DNA of 25,932 bases, taken from contig UZAE01013151.1 of NCBI GenBank assembly GCA_900617975.1, positions 1 through 25,932 of the forward strand, written 5' to 3'. The notes under the pieces were generated by a model. The model did no database searches and was not told where the DNA came from. It worked only from the letters and a program-made list of their open reading frames with translations. This DNA is from Rodentolepis nana. Its lineage: Eukaryota > Platyhelminthes > Cestoda > Cyclophyllidea > Hymenolepididae. Positions 1 to 9,111 of the stretch are shown here, piece by piece (positions within the stretch are counted from its first letter, which is position 1; each line of letters begins with the position of its first letter). Position numbers and translations under genes: made by a program.

Positions 1-97
1 GAAATTACTGTTATGAGATATTTTTACTTAAGTAATTTCAGTAGGGAAACGATATATGTAAATGATAAAATTCTAGGCTTCATGATACTGAACCATT

Positions 98-410
98 GGG
101 GTGTGCGTAGACATAACTCCACGTGGTGCACCCTGAGCAATGCATACTCATACGGCAAAGAAGTCTATAAATCAGCAATTGACTTCTGAATTCAAACTAC
201 CATGACTCCACTGTATGTCATATTTGACCCCTTTCACATTACTCACCTCACCTTTTTACTACCTTTGTGTCTGCCTTTTTTACAATTTTAACCCTCTTCT
301 CTGTTCCCAACCACGAATTTTTTCCACTTTGAAGTTCCTCCTCTCTGTGAAGCCCGATATCAGCCAAAGGGTTAATGGTAACTATCAAAACTCCTGCCAT
401 TTGATACAAA
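98..410 (+). repeat. SINE-like retroposed repeat, copy 1
   Basis: Full-length but diverged copy of the dispersed ~300-330 bp repeat. It begins with GGGGTGTGCG, has the head with CCACGTGGTGCACC near 121, the pyrimidine-rich middle (about 230-350), and the 3' tail with the 'cctgccatttgatac' motif near 392. The first hairpin arm is damaged and the A-rich end is short. No convincing target-site duplication was found, so this is probably an older insertion. It encodes no protein. Confidence 0.8.
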
Positions 411-866
411 TGAGTAAATTTCAGTAGAATCTATGAAAATCATTTAGATTAGTTTGCTTATCGATTTGAATATAATTTTTATTAATGAACTGTTTTACCT
501 TTTTTAGGCTTGAAGGATCTTCTTTTCCAAGTCAAAGGTGATCGCGGTTGTCAACACATCCAGAATTCATAAATAACCACGTTGTTTGAAAAAGCATGTT
601 AAGTTTTCTGTACATAGAGAACAACGTTCACCAAAAATCGGCCATTGCGAGACGATTTTTAAACGGACCAATGAAATAACTTAATCACTGACTTGAACCT
701 ATCTTTGTTAAGTCGAAATATATGTGAATATGGGACTTAGAGTGGTTGCTATTACACTTAATCCAAGATTAAATCTCAATAGCCTCTTTCGTCTAATCCA
801 AAGGTATGTACAGTGTAAATGACGCTAATTGCGGTTAAGTATCAATGATACAGAGATGAGTCTATA
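411..866. other. AT-rich stretch without a supported gene
   Basis: No recognisable gene. One exon-like spot is seen on the plus strand: a pyrimidine-rich acceptor (ttaccttttttag) ends at 508 and is followed by about 20 open codons to a TAA near 570. This could be a terminal exon, but it is too short to support alone. Confidence 0.3.
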
Positions 867-1216
867 CTTATTTCACAAGTTATTTATTTATTTATTTCAA
901 ATGGCAGGCGTTTTGATAGTTATCATTAGCCATTTAGCTGACTTCAGGCTTCATAGAGAGGAGGAGGAACATCAAGGTGACAAAAAGTCGAGAGGGGGGA
1001 AGGAATAATGATTCACAGATGTGATAGAGACAGATAAAAGAGCAGAGAAAAGGGAAAATGAGTACTGTGAAATGGGTTGTATATGGCATACAGTGGGGGT
1101 AGTTTGAAATCAGAAGTCAATTGCCGGTTGATAGACTTTTTTGCCGTATGAGTATACGTTGCCCAGGGTGCACCACGTGGAGGTAAGTCTATCGCGCACC
1201 CCCTTATTTCACAAGT
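867..1216 (-). repeat. SINE-like repeat, copy 2, with 14-bp target-site duplication
   Basis: The element (881-1202, minus orientation) is flanked by a perfect 14-bp direct repeat, CTTATTTCACAAGT, at 867-880 and 1203-1216. This is the hallmark of LINE-type target-primed insertion. The 3' end is a TATTTATTTATTT run, i.e. an (AAAT)n tail read on the minus strand. The 5' end is the GGGG terminus, at 1200-1202 on the opposite strand. This copy shows the true element boundaries best. Confidence 0.9.
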
Positions 1217-1418
1217 AAATTTACAGTCAAATCTATTGACGTAAAAAATACTGATAAAGGAGAATTAATGGAATATATTAGAGCAAAATTGTTGAAGCAA
1301 ATGAAACCTTCAATTAATGGTAAATGATGGTGTATTTAGTTACTTTGTTAAAAAGGAAGAACAGTGAAGTGACAGGGTTTTTTTTAAACACTTATAAGTT
1401 GATTTTAATTGGTTTAAG
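1151..1418. repeat. 268-bp block duplicated exactly at 2685-2952
   Basis: Contains the head of copy 2, its right-hand target-site duplication and about 200 bp of unique flank. It recurs base for base at 2685-2952. Here it ends at the N at 1419; at the second site it runs on into 2953. The copy at 2685 lacks a matching left target-site duplication, so it is best explained as an assembly duplication or a recombination within the repeat. Confidence 0.8.
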
Positions 1419-1421
1419 NCC

Positions 1422-1702
1422 CACACATCTTAGGTTACTCGGCAAAAATTATTGGAACTGGGTTGGGATGTTTTGTCACACCCACCGTATAGCCCTGACC
1501 TTGCGCCTTCGGATTACCATTTGTTTCGTTCCATGCAAAACTCTTTAAATGGTAAAATTTTTAACAACGCGGATGATGTCGGATCACACCTAATTCAGTT
1601 TTTTAATAGCAAAGACAAGACATTTTACGAACGGTGAATTTTTACTCTGCCAGAAGGATGGAAAAAGGTCATCGACAAGAACGGCCAATATCTAATTGAA
1701 TA
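1422..1702 (+). pseudogene. Tc1/mariner transposase, C-terminal relic
   Basis: Codes for the end of a mariner-type transposase. The segment HPPYSPDLAPSDYHLFRSMQ (from about 1480) carries the family's D34D motif, in which the D of SPDLAPSD is the third catalytic aspartate. It is followed by a recognisable FYER...LPE.WKKVIDKNGQYLIE ending. The reading frame is broken by TGA at 1635-1637 directly after FYER, where the family usually has glycine, and frame shifts occur before 1452. The 5' three quarters of the gene are absent and the sequence begins abruptly after the N at 1419. No terminal inverted repeat could be identified. This is a dead fragment of a cut-and-paste DNA transposon. Confidence 0.85.
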
Positions 1703-1811
1703 AAGTTATATTTTTAAACAAAAATTCCAAATTTGCCTTCTTATTTGAAATCGGCAATGACTGAGTTGCCAACCTAATACTTAGATGAAGTGGAACTGTC
1801 TAGGATTTCGG

Positions 1812-2076
1812 TTGAGAATCAAGAATACCCAAGTTCCCGTCCCTAATTTTGGGCTCTATGTTGGATTGTCTTCCTCAGAGTTGCATCAGTGCTCAAGTAA
1901 GCATATATATTTTTTTGAAATTGGAGATTGGTTACACCGGTTTTCTAAATACTCCCAAAGGTACCGGGTTCAAGTGCAAATGTGATGATGGGTCACAACA
2001 AAACTGCATGGTCGTTATGAGGGCCTTCAATATGTATCATACACAGGCCAAGGTGAAATTCAGCAGGATTTCGTGA
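1812..2076 (+). other. Exon-like cysteine-containing segment, unidentified
   Basis: An open frame from about 1812 to a TGA at 2074-2076 encodes two Cys-bearing stretches, LDCLPQSC near residue 15 and FKCKCDDGSQQNC further on. Between them lies a perfect donor (CAA|gtaagc at 1897) and an AG at 1925-1926. They bound a 30-nt T-rich segment that could be a micro-intron, since similarly short introns occur in the window's real genes. The C-x-C-x7-C spacing recalls extracellular Cys-rich domains such as GDNF-receptor repeats, but that is too weak to name a family. It may be an isolated exon of a plus-strand gene or chance. Confidence 0.2.
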
Positions 2077-2412
2077 ATTTATAATATGCAATTATGTTGG
2101 ACAAAAGAAATCCTATTAATCATTGTCTAGGGAATTTGGAATTTGGAGGAAATCTTCCGCACTAGCTAATTAGAAACAAAAGCGCGTGAATAGAAATGCG
2201 GGAAATTAATCGAAATCCATATCACAGTACACATTTAATTAAAACTTACAAAAGAACAGGCAGTAGTTTGTTAAGCAACGGATTATTTTAACAACCAAGT
2301 GGGAAAATAAATAATTTTCACCTAAAATTATTCTAATAATTAATTCGTTTTACAAAATTTCGAATTAATTATTTACAAAAATTGCATATTTCTGAGTGAT
2401 GGCCGAATATTT
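2077..2412. other. AT-rich stretch without a supported gene
   Basis: Very AT-rich, rich in AATTAATT-type runs. I see no coding or RNA signal. Confidence 0.3.
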
Positions 2413-2740
2413 ATTTATATCAAATGGCAGGCGTTTTGATAATTATCATAAGCCCTGGAGCTGACTTTGGGGCTTCATGAAGAGGAGAAAGGACATCAAA
2501 GTGACAAAAAGTCGAGATGGGAGAGAATAATGATTCACGGAGGTAAAAGAGACTGACAGACAGACACAAAGGCATAAAAAATGTAAGATGAGTACTGTGA
2601 AGGGGTCGAATATGAAAAATAGTCGGGCCATAGAAATTTGAAGTCAGAAGTCAATTGCCGATCAATAGACTTTTTTGTCGTATAAGTATACGTTGCCCAG
2701 GGTGCACCACGTGGAGGTAAGTCTATCGCGCACCCCCTTA
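2413..2740 (-). repeat. SINE-like repeat, copy 3 (chimeric right end)
   Basis: Minus-oriented copy. Positions 2413-2723 recur exactly at 3557-3867, while 2685-2952 is identical to 1151-1418 of copy 2. The copy therefore appears stitched from two loci inside the repeat. It has no matching left target-site duplication for the CTTATTTCACAAGT on its right. Confidence 0.8.
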
Positions 2741-2947
2741 TTTCACAAGTAAATTTACAGTCAAATCTATTGACGTAAAAAATACTGATAAAGGAGAATT
2801 AATGGAATATATTAGAGCAAAATTGTTGAAGCAAATGAAACCTTCAATTAATGGTAAATGATGGTGTATTTAGTTACTTTGTTAAAAAGGAAGAACAGTG
2901 AAGTGACAGGGTTTTTTTTAAACACTTATAAGTTGATTTTAATTGGT

Positions 2948-3073
2948 TTAAGAATCGGCTACGATTGAATGTGCTTCCAGGTATTCCGCATTGCTAGAAA
3001 CTTCTGCGGCTCGAATTCGTTGTTCACACTTCCTCGCCAGTCTGCGCATCACTTTGGCTCGTCTTCTGGTTCT
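2948..3073 (-). CDS. Probable 3'-terminal exon of an unidentified gene
   Basis: On the minus strand a good acceptor (ttctctttcag on the coding side) is followed at 3073 by 41 codons and a TAA at 2948-2950. The peptide is very basic at first (RTRRRAKVMRRLARKCEQR) and then acidic/amphipathic (AEVSSNAEYLEAHSIV), as in a helical C-terminus. No family is recognised. The stop and downstream sequence are also present in the duplicated block ending at 1418. Possible upstream exons were not found with matching phase. An open minus-strand segment at 3924-4064 (ASDEEEQLQDIFTLLK...) might belong to the same gene, but its donor phase does not fit this frame. Confidence 0.35.
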   Translation of the reverse strand, partial: RTRRRAKVMRRLARKCEQRIRAAEVSSNAEYLEAHSIVADS

Positions 3074-3133
3074 CTGAAAGAAATACATTGAGATTTGTTT
3101 TTAAATAAACTCAATTTGAAAACTGTTTACTTA

Positions 3134-3471
3134 TATAGAGTTATATATATTTTTATTTATTTCAAATGGTAGGCGTTTTGATAGTTGTCATTAACCTTTG
3201 GCTGACTTCGGGCTTCGTAGATAGGAGGAGGAACATCAAAGTGTAACAAATTCGAGAGAGGGAGCAGAAGAGTGTTTCACAGAAGTAAAAGAGACAAACA
3301 GACACAAAGGCAGAGAAAAGGTAAGAAGAGTACTGTGAAAGTTGGGGAATATGACATACAGTGAGAAGTCAACTGCCAGTTAATAGACTTTTTTGCCGTA
3401 TGAGTATATGTTGCCCAGGATACAGTACATGGAGGTAGGTCTATCGCGCCCCCCTTATAGAGTTATATATA
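3134..3471 (-). repeat. SINE-like repeat, copy 4, with 16-bp target-site duplication
   Basis: The element (3150-3455, minus orientation) is bounded by a perfect 16-bp direct repeat, TATAGAGTTATATATA, at 3134-3149 and 3456-3471. Its head differs from other copies: the usual CCACGTGG and GGTGCACC core is altered. Pieces of this copy recur exactly at 5136-5270 and 6565-6760, next to N bases, which points to assembly duplication. Confidence 0.9.
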
Positions 3472-3556
3472 GGGTTACTTTATATGCATAAAGGCGTAAT
3501 GAAATGTATGAAGTTTCAACGACTTTTCCTTTAACATAGCGCCATACAACTGTACN

Positions 3557-3867
3557 ATTTATATCAAATGGCAGGCGTTTTGATAATTATCATAAGCCCT
3601 GGAGCTGACTTTGGGGCTTCATGAAGAGGAGAAAGGACATCAAAGTGACAAAAAGTCGAGATGGGAGAGAATAATGATTCACGGAGGTAAAAGAGACTGA
3701 CAGACAGACACAAAGGCATAAAAAATGTAAGATGAGTACTGTGAAGGGGTCGAATATGAAAAATAGTCGGGCCATAGAAATTTGAAGTCAGAAGTCAATT
3801 GCCGATCAATAGACTTTTTTGTCGTATAAGTATACGTTGCCCAGGGTGCACCACGTGGAGGTAAGTC
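3557..3867 (-). repeat. Exact duplicate of SINE-like copy 3
   Basis: Identical over 311 bp to 2413-2723 and preceded directly by the N at 3556. The right flank (from 3868) differs from that of copy 3, so one of the two junctions is artificial or recombinant. Confidence 0.8.
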
Positions 3868-4610
3868 AGTGAATTTCACTGTCATTCGGAAAAATCTGGG
3901 ATTTTCTGTATAGCTTAATTTTGTCACTCAACTTGTATTTGATTAAAATTACTTGAAGATAGCTCGTAAATTAATTTAGGAATCCTAATAATTTCAACAC
4001 TTAACTTGAGAAGAGTGAAGATATCTTGGAGCTGCTCTTCTTCATCAGAAGCTATCAACGCAGTTGATTATTAGCACCACTGGACGTGTATTGATGGAAA
4101 TCGATCTGGTGACTTCTACTCCCGTGCTACCAACACACTGCGAATTTAATTTTTAACGCACTGTGAGTTAAATTAAAATTATTCAATAGCCTACGTTTGC
4201 AACTTCGTAGTCTTTACAAAGTTATGCCAGTTAACGTTATTATGGTGCTTTTTAATGCGCATAAATAAGAGAAATTTCGATTCACTTGTTCCAATAAAAC
4301 TACTTGAACATCCATTTACTTTAATGTATGTGAAGTTATTCCAATATTTGAGTACAAAGCCTGAAATGCTACCTTCGCCTATGTAAATAGTGCTTGTTGT
4401 AAAATTGCATCCTCACGAGAAAAGGGCAGCTTTTCCTAAAAACTCTCTTGGGAAGCTTCTGAACCCTAAGAACAGCGACCTAGTCCTTGAAGAATTAGCC
4501 TGAAATGGATTGACTAAAAGATAAGAGCACGTCAGGGTATGCAATCATAGCCCCAATAACTATGATTTTTGCAATTCATTCGTACACCATTTTCCTTAAT
4601 TGGAGAAAAC
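3868..4610. other. Stretch with exon-like open segments, no identified gene
   Basis: Two short open frames look protein-like but match no family I know. One is on the minus strand at 3924-4064, encoding ASDEEEQLQDIFTLLKLSVE and onward. The other is on the plus strand at about 4388-4504, encoding KLHPHEKRAAFPKNSLGKLL and ending in TGA. Neither has both splice sites and a phase-compatible partner. Everything else here is AT-rich and featureless. Confidence 0.2.
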
Positions 4611-5134
4611 GGTTCCTTCTACTATTCTTATGAATTTTTTCGGTCCTAAGCCTGAAATCTAGCCATTTTTGACACTTTATATGATTCCTGGTCACTGTGG
4701 CATTAAAGGCAATGAGCTTGCTGACACACTTGCTAAGAAGGGGACAACGATTTTGCATTGCATGGACTGGCCGATGTCTTTCCACACAATGAAGGCCTTA
4801 ATCAGGAGAGAATTCCAGACCTCAAGGTGCAACGAACTTAAAGTTCGAATAAAGGAGAAGCAGTGGACAGTGGCACTCTCCGACATAGCCGACTGGCCAA
4901 GAATCGAAGCCGTTGCTGAGTTTAGACTACGTACCAGACACGATTGCTTGGCAAAACATCTTCACAGATTGGGAGTATACACTCAACCCACATGCCCTCT
5001 ATGTAACCTACAGGAGGAAATGTAGAAGACCCACCTAATTCGGTGTCCAGCCCTAAAGACAACAACGGAAAGCCAGAGATACTGGGAAGCAAGAAGACGG
5101 CTAATGAACTGCTTTTAATTGACTGCTATATTGT
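4611..5134 (+). pseudogene. LINE ORF2 relic: RNase H end plus zinc knuckle
   Basis: Coding from about 4660. IPGHCGIKGNELADTLAKKG is the C-terminal catalytic part of a retrotransposon RNase H (conserved H and the NE.AD aspartate). Next come DWPRIEAVAEFRLRTRHDCL and the metal-binding CPLC...H...C knuckle, then RYWEARRRL. This order is typical of I/Jockey-group non-LTR retrotransposons. An in-frame TAG at 5023-5025, inside the knuckle (EEM*KTH), breaks the frame, which otherwise runs to a TAA near 5120. The reverse transcriptase and endonuclease are absent, so it is a 5'-truncated dead copy. It is identical over 524 bp to 5272-5795. Confidence 0.85.
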
Positions 5135-5135
5135 N

Positions 5136-5270
5136 GAGAGAGGGAGCAGAAGAGTGTTTCACAGAAGTAAAAGAGACAAACAGACACAAAGGCAGAGAAA
5201 AGGTAAGAAGAGTACTGTGAAAGTTGGGGAATATGACATACAGTGAGAAGTCAACTGCCAGTTAATAGAC
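5136..5270 (-). repeat. SINE-like repeat fragment between two N bases
   Basis: 135 bp identical to 3254-3388, the middle of copy 4, held between N bases at 5135 and 5271. It is most simply a gap-filling artefact that sits between the two identical LINE blocks. Confidence 0.75.
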
Positions 5271-5271
5271 N

Positions 5272-5795
5272 GGTTCCTTCTACTATTCTTATGAATTTTT
5301 TCGGTCCTAAGCCTGAAATCTAGCCATTTTTGACACTTTATATGATTCCTGGTCACTGTGGCATTAAAGGCAATGAGCTTGCTGACACACTTGCTAAGAA
5401 GGGGACAACGATTTTGCATTGCATGGACTGGCCGATGTCTTTCCACACAATGAAGGCCTTAATCAGGAGAGAATTCCAGACCTCAAGGTGCAACGAACTT
5501 AAAGTTCGAATAAAGGAGAAGCAGTGGACAGTGGCACTCTCCGACATAGCCGACTGGCCAAGAATCGAAGCCGTTGCTGAGTTTAGACTACGTACCAGAC
5601 ACGATTGCTTGGCAAAACATCTTCACAGATTGGGAGTATACACTCAACCCACATGCCCTCTATGTAACCTACAGGAGGAAATGTAGAAGACCCACCTAAT
5701 TCGGTGTCCAGCCCTAAAGACAACAACGGAAAGCCAGAGATACTGGGAAGCAAGAAGACGGCTAATGAACTGCTTTTAATTGACTGCTATATTGT
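5272..5795 (+). pseudogene. LINE RNase H/zinc-knuckle relic (exact duplicate)
   Basis: Identical base for base over 524 bp to 4611-5134, including the same in-frame TAG (5684-5686). This copy has an uninterrupted right junction: at 5796 it passes into a C-run and a ~90-bp tail that matches the 3' end of the SINE-like repeat. It is therefore probably the real locus and the 4611 copy an assembly duplicate. Confidence 0.8.
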
Positions 5796-5890
5796 ACCCC
5801 CCCCCACCCATGGGGGAAGCTGAAGTCAAAGATTAAGGGCTAATGATAAATATCAAAAAGCCTGCCATTTGAAATAATAATAAATGTTGG
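5796..5890 (+). repeat. SINE-like 3' tail directly downstream of the LINE relic
   Basis: A C-run is followed by GAAGTCAAAGATTAAGGGCT, then AATGATAAATATCAAAAAGC, then CTGCCATTTGAAATAATAAT. This matches only the 3' portion of the repeat family. It is either the LINE's own 3' UTR, sharing its tail with the SINE, or a 5'-truncated SINE inserted here. Confidence 0.75.
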
Positions 5891-6179
5891 CTTTTGAATC
5901 AATTGGAACATGGGATATAAATTTGGTTGTTCCTGTTCCTCAAAACGAAGAGATAGTGGCTGATACTGTTATCAATATTCTTCTCCAAAGGTAGCAGTTT
6001 TCAATTTAAAAAAAATGATTCAAATGGCCAATCACAACACGCAAATATCAATGAAAACATTAACAGATTTCATTATTTTTTTCATTTTCAGTTCCATTGC
6101 CTATTTAGAATTCCTACATCTGATGCATGGGGACTCTACGATTCAGCCTGCGGATCTGAGTTCCATTTCGTCTTACTGA
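5884..6179 (+). CDS. Possible pair of terminal exons, unidentified gene
   Basis: The first open segment ends at a GT donor (CAAAG|gtagca at 5990/5991). A strong acceptor with a long T-rich tract (tttttttcattttcag) ends at 6091. Joined in phase 2, the peptide reads VPVPQNEEIVADTVINILLQ, then SSIAYLEFLHLMHGDSTIQP and a few more residues to a TGA at 6177-6179. The composition looks like protein, but no family is recognised. The 5' limit is unclear because the repeat tail lies immediately upstream; the ATG at 5884 is only the first available one. Confidence 0.25.
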
Positions 6180-6469
6180 AGCTGCCTGCTGGTTTTAATG
6201 CAACTATAATTTCGATGCTAACAAATTCACACAGAAGAAGATGGCTGTGCACCTAAGTTGGAATTTGTGCCCATAGTAAGATTAATTTAAAGGAAGAATC
6301 GGCACTCGCGTCTACTTGGGACAACTGCTATTCATTTGCTAGGGCGCGCCAGAGACACCCATTGGAATTTTATTATGACCTTGGATTTGCCTCCACCCGA
6401 TTTTTTATAAAGGTAGCTTGAAAGGTATTTTGAATAATTAAAACGTGGAATTAAATATTTACCCTACAC
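6180..6469. other. Stretch without a supported gene
   Basis: Mixed composition. No coding frame, RNA gene or repeat was recognised. Confidence 0.3.
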
Positions 6470-6563
6470 GGGGTGTGAGATAGACTTACCTCCACGTGGT
6501 GCACCCTGGGCAACATATATTCATACGGCAAAAAGTCTATTAACTGGCAGTTGACTTCTCACT
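6470..6563 (+). repeat. SINE-like repeat, head only, ending at an N
   Basis: Plus-oriented 5' head of the repeat (GGGGTGTGAGATAGACTTAC, CCACGTGG, TTCATACGGC, AGTCTATTAAC) that stops at the N at 6564. Directly after the N the sequence turns into the reverse orientation of another copy, making an artificial-looking inverted repeat. Confidence 0.8.
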
Positions 6564-6564
6564 N

Positions 6565-6760
6565 AGTGAGAAGTCAACTGCCAGTTAATAGACTTTTTTG
6601 CCGTATGAGTATATGTTGCCCAGGATACAGTACATGGAGGTAGGTCTATCGCGCCCCCCTTATAGAGTTATATATAGGGTTACTTTATATGCATAAAGGC
6701 GTAATGAAATGTATGAAGTTTCAACGACTTTTCCTTTAACATAGCGCCATACAACTGTAC
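6565..6760 (-). repeat. Exact duplicate of the right part of SINE-like copy 4 and its flank
   Basis: 196 bp identical to 3360-3555: the head of copy 4, its right target-site duplication and the following unique sequence. From 6761 the sequence continues normally, whereas the copy at 3360 ends at the N at 3556. This suggests that the true flank of copy 4 continues here. Confidence 0.8.
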
Positions 6761-7479
6761 AATCATCTTCAATCCTAATTACGCGTCCAAAATCCTACAA
6801 TCGATACATCTCTCGACTTAATATTTCATTTGTGGTGAAGATATCAAAAGTTAGAAAGAACAATGGCTTAGCAACATTTCTCCACTCTACTTCAGTGGTT
6901 TCTAAGCTCTTGCCTTCAAAACGGAACAATAGATGGCCTATTTAAACCGTTTTTGAAGTGCTTTTAGCAATAAGTATGGTAAAAAAGCCCTTATGGAATG
7001 CATTATAATTGTTGCCTTATATAGCAGACAGTTAACAGCATCTAAACTGGCGGGATCTATGAGAGATGAGATCAATATGATTGTCCAACTAATGACTACG
7101 ATATGCTTTGAACGGATAATTTACATGGAATTCAATGGGCAGTGTTGTTCTAAGCGGGAATTATGTACCCTACTACGTGACAGTATCAACACTACAGAGC
7201 AATTCTTTGGTTTAATGACGTCATATATGGCGTTGTTAGAAATGCCAATTAGTAAATGCTATATTAGATTACCTGCCTTTCCAATCACTCGTAGAAAAAG
7301 CGAATTGGTGCGACAAAATAAACCTTATTAATTGGTCTATAAATTGTGAGCAACCAGTCGTTGCAATCTTGGACATAGGTCGTGAAATTTAAGTTAAAAT
7401 CTAATTTTATTTCCCGTGAAAACTGGTTAATTGTACCGCAGTAAAAAAAGCAATTATTTTACACTTCCTAAGTAATGAT
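6761..7479. other. Intergenic stretch downstream of the EF-hand gene, with one unassigned ORF
   Basis: Contains a plus-strand open frame, 6993-7331 (112 aa, MECIIIVALYSRQ to SELVRQNKPY), with 5 cysteines in the first 100 residues and no recognised domain, signal peptide or membrane segment. An ORF of this length is not rare in such sequence, so it is doubtful as a gene. The remainder holds the likely poly(A) signal of the EF-hand gene. Confidence 0.25.
7406..7411 (-). terminator. AATAAA poly(A) signal of the EF-hand gene
   Basis: AATAAA on the minus strand, about 70 nt beyond the stop codon at 7480-7482, in an AT-rich context. Its position fits cleavage of the upstream gene's transcript. Confidence 0.5.
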
Positions 7480-9111
7480 TTAGTCGGTTCTCGGGCGTTC
7501 AAAATGTCCGAGTGCGAAGTTCCCCATAGTGTCTTTTGCATTGCCAAACTTTCCAATTGTACCTTTCTAGTTTGCATAACGAGAGGCCGAATAGCTCATT
7601 TTAGCCGATCAAAAGCGCAATAGAGTCATTATAAATTTACATCAAAATAATTAAGTACTTAAGGCATTTCAGTAGCATATCAAAAATTTGTTCATATTTA
7701 CCTGTGCCATGGTGACATATGTGGCCAAGGAAACGATTGAGCTAGCATCAGAATCTTCATCTGAAGACTCACTAGCTGTGTTGGAAGCTTCATCCATTGT
7801 CGTTGTCCTGAAGTCCTTGCCAATTACTTCTTCTGACAACAGTGGAGCCTCATCCCACAAAAGATGGCAGTTTTCAAAAGATGTGGTACAGGATCTTGCT
7901 ACAGAAGAATCACATTTGTATTCTGATTCGTAAAGAATGGTCACTTCCTCTGGGGCAAATTTAGTCCCCCCTTTAACACCCAACTGAGTGAGTGTGGCCC
8001 CAATTTGATGGATTTCCTGTGTTGGGGTAGCATTACGCTTAATAGATAGCTTTATAGATGGCGCACAAGCGTAAGTTTTGCGGCTGGAAAGGAATCCACA
8101 CATAGTTACTAATTACGACGATTCCAGCAGACCACTTGCAATTCGTGACTCACCGAATGATATCAATAAGTAAGTCTGTTGTGTAAAATGATGGAACGTC
8201 TTCCTGAAAGTGGAGTGGATGAAAGGGTACAGAAGCTACTGTTGCATTCATAAAATTTATCCGAACCCATCTAGTTTGATGAAACATATATAATTTATTA
8301 TCTAAGAGCTAAAACATACCGGACAAGTGGTTTGATCAAAGGAGAAGGAAGTAACTTTGTTACTCTCATTTCCTCTTCTTTGCTAATTAGCACATTAAAA
8401 TAATAATTGATTAAGAATTTGAGTTATTTTATAGCCTACCAAATCTCATGAATACCCTGAGAGAATTTCTTGATTTGAATAAACCCTTCTGCTTCAGGGT
8501 CAAGCAACATAGCAAGGAGATGTATCTCCACATCATTGAATGGCGCCCCAACATCCAGTAAGACTGAATTTATTCATAATAGCATATCAGAAACTTACTA
8601 GCCTTAAAGCTATCATAAGTAATACTTTCAAGTTCAGCGGCATGTATACTGCAAACGATTTCCCATATATTTTCCAGTTTAGATGAAAACCACAAGTGCA
8701 CACGATGGAGCCAACTTAAATATTTATCAATGTCACTTTGATATTTTTTAGCCGATCTTGTTATAGCTATCTTAGAAGATAATATATAAATAAACTATAT
8801 ACCAATTTCCGAGCTGTTTTAGACTTGGAACGGGGTCTTGTCTTATGTGGTGTCCTCCCACTTGATGCGCGAGAGGATGACTTTGGTTTTTTTGAACTGC
8901 GTGATCCAGAGTATCTTTTCTTAGCAGTTTTCTTTCTAGAAATTTGTTTAATTTTATGATAATGTTTTGTCAATTAAAAATTAACTATTTAATACAATAA
9001 AACTATTTAAGATAGTGCATTTGCATCGCATATACATAGGTTTTAATCTTGAAATATCAATAAATAAGAGTTTGTAATCTAATTTGACCTCGATTTTCGT
9101 GGTTTCGGCAT
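7480..9111 (-). CDS. Basic-headed protein with a degenerate EF-hand, unidentified family
   Basis: Reconstructed as 8 exons: 9089-9111, 8803-8935, 8599-8770, 8440-8563, 8364-8382, 8154-8203, 7702-8083 and 7480-7566. All phases close to give 329 aa. The N-terminus (MPKPRKSRKKTAKKRYSGSR and on to about residue 52) is very rich in K, R and S. Residues ~55-105 form a W-rich helical stretch. Residues ~105-148 (FKAILLDVGAPFNDVEIHLL, then the loop DPEAEGFIQIKKF) look like an EF-hand whose loop ends in K instead of the calcium-binding E, so calcium binding is doubtful. The region before residue 300 is Ser/Asp/Glu-rich. Introns of 32 nt (8771-8802) and 35 nt (8564-8598) are exceptionally small. The 19-nt exon at 8364-8382 is the least certain part: a 63-nt version ending at 8320 would break the frame. 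The function is unknown, and the KSR head could contact nucleic acid or microtubules. Confidence 0.65.

Noticed and set aside
2446..2631. Open frame of 61 codons, repeated exactly at 3590-3775
   Set aside because: It lies wholly in the non-coding SINE-like repeat and is repeated only because the block is duplicated.
4611..5134. Second LINE RNase H copy taken as an independent insertion or tandem duplication
   Set aside because: It is 100% identical to 5272-5795, including the same nonsense codon, and ends at an N; an assembly duplicate is more likely.
6993..7331. A 112-codon ORF as a real gene
   Set aside because: No domain, splice partner or repeat match; kept only as a note within the intergenic entry.
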